From NCBI GenBank assembly GCA_036426205.1, contig WSYH01001182.1, positions 1-64,000 on the forward strand: DNA of 64,000 nucleotides. Direction: 5' to 3'. A program made the position numbers and the translations under genes. Below are positions 56,701 through 64,000 of the stretch, one piece after another (position 1 is the stretch's first letter; the number at the start of each line of letters is the position of its first letter). The notes below the pieces were generated by a model. That model made no database searches. It was given only the letters and a program-made list of their open reading frames with translations, and was not told the origin of the DNA. Source of the stretch: Ascaphus truei (Eukaryota > Chordata > Amphibia > Anura > Ascaphidae).

Positions 56701-57885
56701 TTCTATGCATTTTTCTTTTCATAATATATCCCTTGCATATTTATGTGCAGAAGTCTCTTGTACAGGTCAAATGGACTGAGCCACAAGACAAGGAAGGGGA
56801 AAAAAAATCTGTCTCAAATGTTAAAGAAAGGTAAAGGGCTCAGAGTTAGGTAGAAAGTAAGTCTCTGCACTAATGTGTGTTTATTCAAATTCAGCACTGA
56901 CCTTGATTGCAAATCAGAAATGATCAACAATATGTCTGTGTATTCAGGCATCAAGGGCTACCAAAAAGACCATATTTCCGTGGAATACTGTACCTATCTA
57001 AGCAAGTGGTCTTAGTTATAATTAAGGTTATGGCTAATAGGTTAATTATCTTTTAATGACAGAAATCCTAAAAACCTGGTCTGGTGGTAGCCCTCGAGGA
57101 CTGAATTAGAGCACCACTGGGTTAAATCGCACACAATATCTTCCCTTTCACCTGCTAATACCCACCCAATAGGTAACAGGTTTGCTGTTTTAGGGGCAGC
57201 AATGAATTGCATACCACTGCATTGTAGGCCAGTCTGACAGCGAAGCGGTTAACAGTAAAACAAACAAAATGATGGATAGCTGCCCAATAATAATGCAAAA
57301 GACATGTTAACCGGTTACAGAAGATGTCGTATGGAATAGCACCGCTTAGTAAATATGGGCCAACGTGGGGCGAGAATGCTGTTGGCTGGGAGTGTGACCA
57401 CTATAGTTTTAATGACGTGGGCCAGCTGGTGGTCTTGCTTGGTCCTATTGGCAATAAGTGATAACCCCTTCTCTGCCAGAAGAGTAAATACATAACTGGT
57501 CACTGTGACAATGAAGGGAATAGGAAATGATTATCTGATGTCCCACTATAGTATTGAAATTATAACCACATTGTATGCATCTGTAACGTTCACGACACGC
57601 TTGTGATGCTATATCATATGAAAGTGTATCCATCGGGAGGAAAGGGTTATTTGTATCCATGCTGATTACAAATGAATGAATAGCTTGCAATCTGTCTGTG
57701 CTGCACTGCGTCAACTGGAGGGGTTATACAGTACATCCCGATTGTAGCATAGACAGAAACCCCACATGCAATGATCTAATTTATAGAGATATCTGAAAAT
57801 CCGTTCTTATGAGCAAATCTACCCATGGGAAGATACAACCTGTTTTTCTTTCCTACTCACCAGTTACACAGATGGATTCCAGCAT
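50787..57885 (-). CDS. MATCAP2: MATCAP2 (KIAA0895) orthologue, first two coding exons
   Basis: Exon 1 coding part 57885-57861 reads MLESICVT plus one base, ending at a GTGAGT donor. Exon 2 51466-50787 (680 nt) begins after TTGGTTGTTGCAG and continues in phase as [14 protein letters not shown]. It runs open through [19 protein letters not shown], a Lys/Ser-rich stretch, [20 protein letters not shown] and [12 protein letters not shown] to SDRFLKQ, where a GTAAAG donor follows at 50786. The series matches the N-terminal half of the KIAA0895 protein. Known: MATCAP enzymes are metalloproteases that remove the C-terminal tyrosine of alpha-tubulin; the HExxxH catalytic part lies in later exons. No such exon was found to the left, so the next intron is long or the gene leaves the window. 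Intron 1 (6.4 kb) carries a chimeric LINE, a solo LTR and a fold-back element. Confidence 0.88.
51725..51918 (+). mobile_element. L2 3' tail fragment
   Basis: gattgtaagctcttcggagc through gctatataaataaagacata matches the tail of the L2 at 11830-12000. It lies in MATCAP2 intron 1, antisense to the gene. Confidence 0.8.
51939..52166. mobile_element. Fold-back MITE in MATCAP2 intron 1
   Basis: Outer inverted ends gcttgccttaaactag (51939) and ctagtttaaggcaag (52150), plus an inner palindrome with arms of about 60 bp (gcatttctgcattga ... tcaatgcagaaatgc, centred near cagtttgaatggg). The phrase caaggcaagtttaaggcat occurs as a direct repeat at the middle and right end. No ORF. Confidence 0.7.
52167..53290. 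other. Intronic sequence, no gene seen
   Basis: Mostly AT-rich. The patch tacgagtaggcatatacaag/taggcatgtacaagtac at 52596-52635 is a short tandem repeat. Confidence 0.35.
53296..54440 (+). mobile_element. L2-clade LINE fragment (RT to C-terminus)
   Basis: It encodes [20 protein letters not shown], then in another frame [33 protein letters not shown] and [13 protein letters not shown], then [12 protein letters not shown]. Closely similar to 10500-11650 of the first L2 copy but with fewer lesions in RT. Loss of 'SAA' codons at 53447 breaks motif A. It lacks the L2 3' end: at about 54441 it passes straight into a different LINE. Confidence 0.85.
54441..56373 (+). mobile_element. CR1/Rex1-like LINE 3' half, fused to L2 and split by a solo LTR
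   Basis: It starts [20 protein letters not shown] (RT motif B2 region) and continues through [42 protein letters not shown] and [15 protein letters not shown] solo LTR (54993-55792) follows, after which coding resumes with [37 protein letters not shown] and stops near 56188. The 3' tail (tctgtgcccaggacatac ... tttataaataaataaat) ends at 56373. The join at 54441 is in frame with the L2 fragment. Confidence 0.82.
54993..55792 (+). mobile_element. Solo LTR (800 bp) with 4-bp TACA duplication
   Basis: It starts TGTAGCCATG and ends AAACCATTACA. TACA lies on both sides (54989-54992, 55793-55796), and removing the LTR rejoins the LINE frame (CTCTACA-ATTCAATTT). It aligns along its length to the reverse complement of the LTRs at 37666 and 42191, so it is the same family in the orientation expected for transcription. 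Confidence 0.82.
56374..57860. other. MATCAP2 intron 1, left of exon 1; no gene seen
   Basis: AT-rich sequence without coding signal. No further coding exon fitting phase 1 was found between 51467 and 57860. Confidence 0.4.
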
Positions 57886-58414
57886 GTTTCTCCTTCTACA
57901 CCTGGTAGCTTCTCAGGAATAGGTGTATGCTAAGTCCCCCTAAAGATGAGGATCATTAGTGAGGTACCAGACAGAAAGCCAATACCTTGCTACAACTAGA
58001 AGACTGGTACAAAAGAATGGTGCGGTGCATGAAAATATTGGGTATTTTTCCAAGAGGACAGATGGGGTGAGAGCCAAGCTGTTTCCTCTCGCATGACATT
58101 CAGCCAGTGGCTATTGTTTCCCTCGTGGTGATAACAGCAGCAGCAGCTTCATGCTGGAGTGACTTAGAGCTCTACCTTGGTCTCTATGGCAACCTCTGAC
58201 AGTACGTCACAGAGCAAATGAATGAATTCCAGAACTGAAGTTTCAGAGGCGACATGTACAATGAGAACATGCTCTGCCATTCTGATTCTGAACCTCCAGC
58301 ATTCCACAGGGAAGATTTATTCTGGGTCCTCAACCTAAGGAGGAAAATCAGTACTGTCCTGTTTTGAGGTAGTCAATCTCCAACAACCCCCAAAAATGTC
58401 ATTTGTATGTTGAA
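57886..58414 (-). promoter_or_regulatory. MATCAP2: 5' UTR and probable promoter side of MATCAP2
   Basis: Sequence upstream of the ATG at 57885. No clear TATA box or CpG island is visible, and the transcription start cannot be placed; a 5' non-coding exon further right is possible. Confidence 0.3.
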
Positions 58415-58532
58415 GCACCTATTCCCATTATATATTACGTCACATATTATTTTCTTACTTCTATTACTGCTGTGAAGCGTTATGTACATGGATGGCGCTG
58501 TACAAATAAAGATGTACGTACATTGAATTGAA
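58415..58532 (+). mobile_element. L2 3' tail fragment, diverged
   Basis: gaagcacctattcccattat through ggcgctgtacaaataaagat resembles the L2 tails at 11880 and 51800. Confidence 0.7.
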
Positions 58533-58587
58533 AAATGCTGATTTTTTGCAGTGAGATTCCCTTAGTCTGAGACTGCTGATGTTAACA

Positions 58588-58655
58588 ACCAAATCAGTGA
58601 GACTGACTCCAAATCAGTGAGACTGACTCCAAATCAGTGAGACTCACAGAAAATG
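58588..58655. repeat. 20-bp tandem repeat
   Basis: Three adjacent units of ccaaatcagtgagactgact, the last diverging into actcacagaaa. Confidence 0.85.
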
Positions 58656-58932
58656 AGTGAGAGTTGACAGATTTCTAGCAGGGCGGACACTAACCAATAA
58701 CTTCTTAGTGAGAAGTGATATGCAATATTTGTGCTTTGAAAGTAGAGAGAGGCTTCCTAAAATTGATCATTTTTAACATTTAAATAGAAAGTCGAACCAT
58801 TAACCTGTCCATAAAAAAAAGTAGTGGTACTCTGGGGTTGTAAATTAAAAAGTAGTAGTGCTCCGTATTTAAGTAATAATCCCAGAAGAACAGGGCATTA
58901 CTGGCCAATAATGCCCTGGCTGGAAGAGTTGA

Positions 58933-59899
58933 ATATTTATTATTTTAACTGTGCTAATACTAATACACACTTTCATTCTTTTTTCTCTCCCGTTTTTTTT
59001 TTTTTTCTCTCCCGTTTTATCATGAGATACATGATCTTAGAAGTATTGTCTTATTTTATATATATCTTTTTATACATTTTTATTTTTGAATATTAAGTTT
59101 TTTATAAATATAATAAATAAAACCATGTTTGCGTCGTTTTTGGCCACTGAGATATGTCGGTTAAAATTCGGAGAACCAGTATGTATATAATTGATTGATT
59201 GAACTAATTAAGGGTACACCCTACATATATTGTGTAAGAATCCACTAGGGATATTCATTTGTGCTCCTGAGGAAGTTGTCATTGATAACGAAACGCGTAG
59301 AGCCAGTCACAGTTGCAGCTGCCTTTGAACTGAATGCTCCTGAAGTGCCGAGTTCCCTCACTGCCTGCCCCCAAAGCTCCTCGACCGGACCGGACCGGAC
59401 GTCGTCACCGCCGTACCGGATGTGACGTCAGACGCCAGCTTCCACATGGTCTGATGCGAGTAGTGGTGAAGAGCAGCTGAGTTGTACCACACGGGTTCGG
59501 CACCTCCCTGCCTCAAAGAAAACGTTATGTGTACATGTCTAATGTACTTATTGTGAGTACGATTCCTATGCTTTTATTGTTTTTTCCAATACATATTTTA
59601 TATCGATCTGTACCATGGTCTGCCTTTGTTTTGCATGACATTCATCATACACTATCTCTTGTCTGAGAGCGGATCTGAGTATACTCCCTGCTGAAAACCT
59701 GTCCTAGTTTAGAAGATTAAGACCCATCTCTACCAGTGGTGTAGAAAATGCTGTTTTTTATCTGACCTGCTGTAAGTAGGCATTTCTAAAGAGCCAAGCT
59801 TTCCTGCTATCCAAGCGGTCTTGATATATTGCACTATTATATGTTTTTTATTTTTTTGGTGTATCCCTGATATCGTCGCTCCCTTCCTACCCTGGACAA
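58933..59899 (+). mobile_element. PLE 3' region, second copy
   Basis: Near-identical to 44795-45735 from tatttattattttaactgtg to ccctggacaa, including the hammerhead-like motif and a t-run expansion at 58997-59006. No PLE coding sequence precedes it, so it is a 5'-truncated insertion. A small duplication (gaccggaccggac) marks this copy. Confidence 0.88.
59261..59305 (+). ncRNA. Hammerhead ribozyme-like motif B' (second PLE copy)
   Basis: Same as motif B: GCTC, CTGAGGA (59267-59273), GTTGTC/GATAAC stem, GAAA (59290-59293), CGCG, UA, GAGC. No base of the motif differs from the 45.1-kb copy. Confidence 0.72.
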
Positions 59900-60470
59900 A
59901 AATTCTGGCAAAAAGCATAAGGTTTTATGGTAATCTGATTAAAATTGTTTTGGTTTTTTTTGCTTATTTTTGAGCTATGTGAACTTTCACGAACATTTTG
60001 TAAAGATGCCAAATTAAGGAGAAAAACTAATTTTGTGAGGCACATTTGAAGACATCCACACAATTATACATATAGAGTAGCTTAAAAAATACACAATTCT
60101 ATATAAAATGAAAGCTGGTGTAAATCTACATAATAGATACAATGAATGCACAATTCTACCATATGCAAAGTATTGTTGATGCTAAAAAAATGATCAGACA
60201 GGAGATATAAAGAGATACTGTACATTTTTTCCCCCCTTTGATGTATAGATATACCCGGCTTCAGTGTTGCTGAACATCACATTGCTGAACAAATTCAGAA
60301 GGTTTCCTGAAATCTCTTACTGCAGCATTTCCTTTTAGAAACATAACAGTACAGTATCGGTCTATCTATATTAACTGAGTCGCATCACCTTTTAAAGGAA
60401 GCTATCTCTGATACCTCTACCATTCAACTCATCCACCCTGAAACCCTATAAGAACCAGCTGTTAGGCTGG
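59900..60470. other. AT-rich sequence, no gene seen
   Basis: No coding or repeat signature recognised. Confidence 0.35.
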
Positions 60471-60780
60471 ACCAATCTCCAGGCTATCTGGCGACAAATT
60501 TAAAAATCTGCCCCCCCCCCATGGCACTTAGCTGTTGAGGCCGCCTCTTTGCTGCTGCCCCCTCCTCCTTCTGAACCACAGCGTGAAATAATGCCACGGA
60601 CATCACAAATGTGACATTGCACCGTTTCGCGTTTCCATGGTAACACAACGTCATGATGTCATTTGACGCTGCGGTTCAGAAGAAGGAGGGCGACAGGCAC
60701 AATAGGCACGAGAATGCGGCAAAAGAATATGGGACAGATATTTTTGCCGACCTAGGCCTAATGGGAAATCCGCCACTGAG
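60471..60780. repeat. Dispersed GC-rich repeat related to 46073-46189
   Basis: It shares tttccatgg.aacac, the gtcatttgacgc phrase and an inverted pair (ttctgaaccacagcgt / gacgctgcggttcagaa) with the fold-back at 46 kb. The right part gcctaatgggaaatccgcca looks like a DNA-element terminus. No ORF. Confidence 0.5.
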
Positions 60781-61444
60781 TCTATCTCATACCCTTTTAT
60801 AGCCACACCATCAAACCTTAATGGGATCAGCTGTGCTGCTAAACCATTCTCCATTGTGAGGCATACTCCGTCCCACATTGAGCGACCACTTTACCTTTTG
60901 TTTCAACGTTGTCCCACATTCCCACTAGATTAAAAGCTCTCACGAGCAAGACCCTCATTACCTTTCATACATATCTGTTTGTACTTGTTTGTCCTTATTT
61001 GGTAATTTACACGTTTCTGTAACCCCATTGTACTGCTGCGGCGCATCTGAGTCTAACACATCGCCGTTTTTTCCCTGACTTTTTCCTGGAATGCGATGCA
61101 CTTCACCTGGAGCATGCCGCACTCATTTTGCGTTCTCAGCCACGGGTCATGCGCGGATGACGCGCGGTTGATGCATTTATTGAGAATGGTTCGGATTTAT
61201 TAGGTTGCAATTCTTCGCGTGTCCGTCAGATGGCATATATTCATGAATTGTAATGCGCATGCGCTTCAGTAATGTGTCGACATGCAGGTGTTTCGTTTAA
61301 AAAAGATACCACAGTGTGCTATTGTAACTTGGCCTTGAGACTGAAGGAAGAGGTTGCAAAAATGTATCAATTTAGGCTTTTCATATTAAAGAAAGACAAA
61401 GACCAGTTTCGGTTACAGTATTCTCCAGAGACCCGCCGCCCGCC
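60781..61444. promoter_or_regulatory. Upstream region of the FOX-like gene
   Basis: The 3' part is richer in CpG (gcatctgag, atgacgcgcggttgatgc, cgcatgcgc). The sequence right before the ATG (ccgccgcccgccATGAG) is a good Kozak context. No TATA box was identified with confidence. Confidence 0.35.
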
Positions 61445-62442
61445 ATGAGTGTTCAAGTGCAGCCCGTTTTCCAAAAACCCGACAGAAGTTACGCGTATTT
61501 GATATGGGCCGCGATTAATGCAACAGATGATAAGATGGCAACAGTTGTTCAAATTTATCAGTATTTTATCGAAAACTATGACTTTTACAAATTTGGCCAG
61601 CTCCTCATACGTGGAAGCGTGCAATAAGAAAAAGGTTATGTAGCGATCCCTGTTTTTATCGTATTGAGCCACAATTTGTTGGAGGGTATTGGTGTGTATC
61701 ACCGGATTTTTCCTGTATCTATGATCATGCAGACGGCAAAAGGCGAAGGGTCGTGTTAAAACCAACTAAGAAACGACAGTCGCTGCCAAGCAATGCACCG
61801 GCACCGGCTTCCGATAACGGTCCCACCGTCAGTGACAACCCTGAGCCTGAGTCGGATTTCACGTGCAGTTTCGATCAAGCTTGCAAGTACCTAAGCAATT
61901 TCCAGCCTCATCAGCTGACTACAGGTAGACTAGTCCCGCTGCAAACTATCGACGTGTACAGTATGATCAAGAACACTGGACTGGCAGTGGACCGGCGCCG
62001 GCGCCAGCTGAATGGGAAATTCTATGGTGAGTATTGTTGCCGTATTATTTTCTGTGTTTTTTTTATTTTGACAATACAGTATCAATATCGGTGCGATTCA
62101 AAAGTCAAGCGATTCTCCTGTAAGCAATATCATTGGCTGAGCGGCTTCTACAGTACTGTACTGCAGATACTGAACAATTGGTGGAATGCTAGGCACTTGC
62201 GCATTGGAACCTTCTTGAAACGCATATGCGTGTCATTACATCCACGGTAGGCGCATGCGCATGTGAACAGGAGACGCCCCCCGAGAAAATTATTGGTGGG
62301 ACTGGCTGGGAACTTCTTTAGACCATTACAGTAAAACTTTTCTTTTTGTTTTTCCTCAGAAAAAAAAGCGGCTAATGGAGGGATTTTGATGGATAATATC
62401 ACTTTGTGTAACAATGCCTGCACATTGCTGAATCGGATTTAA
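61445..62442 (+). pseudogene. Divergent forkhead-box (FOX-like) gene, two exons, one frameshift
   Basis: Exon 1 61445-62026 and exon 2 62360-62442 with a GTGAGT donor and a TTTTTCCTCAG acceptor; phase 1 fits and the frame closes at TAA 62440. The domain begins QKPDRSYAYLIWAAINATDD, KMATVVQIYQYFIENYDFYK. Then, after a net one-base loss near 61585-61597, it continues in the next frame as TWKRAIRKRLCSDPCFYRIE and GGYWCVSPDF with a basic end GKRRRVV. This is the helix 1-2-3 and wing order of a forkhead domain, but the recognition helix (RKRLCSDPCF) departs from the usual SIRHNLSLN. The C-terminal part is acidic/Pro-rich and exon 2 adds KKAANGGILMDN. Known FOX proteins are transcription factors. 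Class not recognised. It may be a functional gene with an assembly indel, or a young pseudogene. Confidence 0.72.
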
Positions 62443-62575
62443 AAACCCACGTACCGGAGTCTACAGTTTAGTGGCCGTTGTTATTGATTAGGATAGAATA
62501 GTGTACCTGAAACAGAATGCTGATGTTTTCCGGCCGTACAGTATACAATACTTTTTTATAAAAAGTATACTGTGT

Positions 62576-62581
62576 AATAAA
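62576..62581 (+). terminator. Poly(A) signal of the FOX-like gene
   Basis: AATAAA 134 bp after the stop codon, followed by an A-rich stretch. Confidence 0.5.
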
Positions 62582-62589
62582 CCCGAAAA

Positions 62590-63291
62590 AATAAAAACTA
62601 TGCATTTATTCTACATGTATTACAGTACTGTACATACTGTACAGTATGTGTCTTCTATACAGTGCCAGTACATACAGTACAGTACTGTATGTGTCTTCTA
62701 TTTTTTTTAATACTCTTGTACTGAGCATGCCTACAGTATACAGTACAGTGTGCCTGGACAGTATTGTACATTCTAGAAACACTGTATTTTGTTACAGTAG
62801 CAAAGGAGCCAATGGACAATGTAAAACAAATCAACATGTTCTTTTATTGGTGGAGTAAGTACAAAAACATTTATTTACAAATACTGTACAATGTAGAAAC
62901 ATTTTAAGTGCACAGCAATTCAAAACATCAACAGGTGTATGGTTTACTGCTACAGTAGTGAAAACATTTATGTATAGAAAGTAAAAACATTTACAGTCAA
63001 TCAGTATGGTTTACAGTAACATGTTTTAAAAACAAATTTTTATTCATAAAATATACAAAACGCAACATCTCCTTTATTAAAGTCAAAACATATACAGTTG
63101 GATGGTGTGCAAAACAGTCTGCACCAGTACAGTCCTCGAGGGCAGCAGACAGGCCCAGTTTTCAGGACAATCTTGAAAACCGTACCCGTTTGCGGCCCTC
63201 CAGGACTGGAATTGTGCAGGTCCTGTGTGTATGTGTGTACAGCAAGTTAAAGCAGTAAGTTAAATACAATACAGCAGGTCAAAACATCTCC
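62590..63291. repeat. tacagtactgta-type palindromic microsatellite and AT-rich spacer
   Basis: The stretch 62620-62770 holds many overlapping tactgtaca/tgtacagta motifs; the phrase actgtatgtgtcttcta occurs twice (62641 and 62684, with changes). The rest is AT-rich between the two convergent genes. The phrase aaaacat.tcctttatt is repeated at 63063 and 63281. Confidence 0.6.
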
Positions 63292-63297
63292 TTTATT
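63292..63297 (-). terminator. Poly(A) signal of the BEN-domain gene
   Basis: tttatt on the plus strand is AATAAA on the minus strand, about 70 bp past the stop codon at 63366. Confidence 0.5.
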
Positions 63298-63365
63298 TAA
63301 GTTCAGCAGGTCAAAACATGTACAGCACAGTTCAGCACAACAGTATGGTCTTACAGTTCCCGTGA

Positions 63366-63990
63366 TTAAGCCATAAAGTCCACCACATTGTCCATCCATG
63401 GCCGATTCCTTGCATGCCGCAAAACGCCATTAACGCAGTCTCGAATGCCTTTCATTACAGGATCTGTAATTGGATAAAAGCGCTGCATTTCATCCAGAAT
63501 GTTCTTTATTAAATTGGCAGGAAGCGCCTTTTTATGCGATTTCCGTCGTAGTTCACTTTGAAGGCCCAGTCGCAGTACAATGAGTAGGGAACATGGTGCT
63601 TAAAAAGTAACAAACCATACTTGTGGGGTGCACCTGCACTCATCACCCTATACTTCTCCCTGAGCGTCGGTGGCAGATCGCACAGGGTGATATCGGGCAC
63701 CGTATCGATGCGAGTGAATGTAGGTCTTCTGCGAGCGGGTGTGCTTGAGGCGATGGGCGATGGTAGTTTGTCTGGGAGGAAGCTTTCCTCCGGTGTTGGT
63801 CGCTGTGTTGTTCCCTTGGCGTGGTCTTGACGGGGTTGTCATGTCCTCCTCAACGGCATACATGTACACTACATCTTCTGGTGGAGGGGGTGCGCTTGGT
63901 GATGGAAGGGGGTCGGTGCTCCCATTCATCACATCCATGTCACCCCCCTGCTCCGGCGTCGGGGAAACAGGGGCATTAACACTGTGCAAA
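63366..63990 (-). pseudogene. BEN-domain protein, C-terminal exon, two frame breaks
   Basis: Minus strand. An acidic/Pro-rich N-terminal part (DVVYMYAVEEDMTTPSRPRQ) changes frame near 63800 into RRRPTFTRIDTVPDITLCDL. AGAPHKYGLLLFKHHVPYSL and CDWAFKVNYDGNR follow; after an A-run near 63535 the frame shifts and continues KKALPANLIKNILDEMQRFY, ITDPVMKGIRDCVNGVLRHA to a stop at 63366. The pattern of a DG.+.K+.LP block, an amphipathic helix with FP/YP, then a short helix before LR..R is that of BEN domains, DNA-binding modules of transcriptional regulators. Exon start lies at or beyond the window edge. Conserved sequence across both breaks points to recent loss or assembly indels. Tail to tail with the FOX-like gene. 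Confidence 0.62.
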
Positions 63991-64000
63991 TGATGTATAC

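Noticed and set aside
1..64000. CRISPR arrays, tRNA or rRNA genes, bacterial operons
   Set aside because: Direct repeats seen are minisatellites or transposon copies without regular unique spacers. No cloverleaf or rRNA segment was recognised, and gene structure is eukaryotic.

Overview
The window looks like one scaffold segment of an amphibian (most probably frog) nuclear genome. It is intron-rich, AT-rich and dominated by transposable elements of kinds that are abundant together in frogs: Myb/SANT genes of the Harbinger type, L2-, CR1/Rex1- and Tx1/L1-like LINEs, Penelope-like elements (PLEs), several LTR elements, a Tc1-like relic and many TIR or fold-back elements. The species is inferred; nothing here is diagnostic. 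No tRNA, rRNA, CRISPR array or bacterial-type operon was seen.

Layout. 0.5-4.4 kb (minus): a four-exon Myb/SANT gene whose exons join in frame into about 578 codons, followed by a tandem duplicate of its first two exons (4.9-6.4 kb) with a 248-bp TIR element at the junction. 6.6-12.2 kb: a minus-strand CR1/Rex1-like LINE, then a plus-strand L2 LINE inserted into a GAT-rich minisatellite. 12.5-16.1 kb: the 3' end of a minus-strand PLE and a MITE. 17-21.1 kb: a decayed LTR element with a long coiled-coil gag-like ORF, no pol, and a near-perfect palindrome inserted in it. 21.5-22.3 kb (minus): a broken forkhead (FOX) gene. 22.5-33.8 kb: LINE relics, a solo LTR with a clean target-site duplication, GC-rich minisatellites, a Tc1 relic and AT-rich unique sequence. 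33.8-45.7 kb: a MITE, one truncated PLE, and a second PLE copy split by a 5.3-kb LTR element. The split region is rich in indels and contains a 6-N gap. 46-50.5 kb: PLE fragments and fold-back repeats. 50.8-57.9 kb (minus): the first two coding exons of a MATCAP2 (KIAA0895) orthologue, with a chimeric LINE and a solo LTR in the intron. 58.9-59.9 kb: a second copy of the PLE 3' region. 61.4-64.0 kb: a divergent FOX-like gene (plus) and, tail to tail with it, a BEN-domain gene (minus). Each of these two carries small frameshifts.

The most unusual signals are a set of hammerhead-ribozyme-like folds in the PLE 3' regions (12.9, 45.1, 46.4, 48.9 and 59.3 kb) and the pair of divergent forkhead genes, one next to a BEN-domain gene. 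The only confidently conserved host gene is MATCAP2, which codes for a microtubule tyrosine carboxypeptidase. Its catalytic exons lie outside the visible part or could not be found. Single-base breaks in otherwise conserved coding sequence recur, so assembly error and pseudogenisation must be separated before function is inferred.
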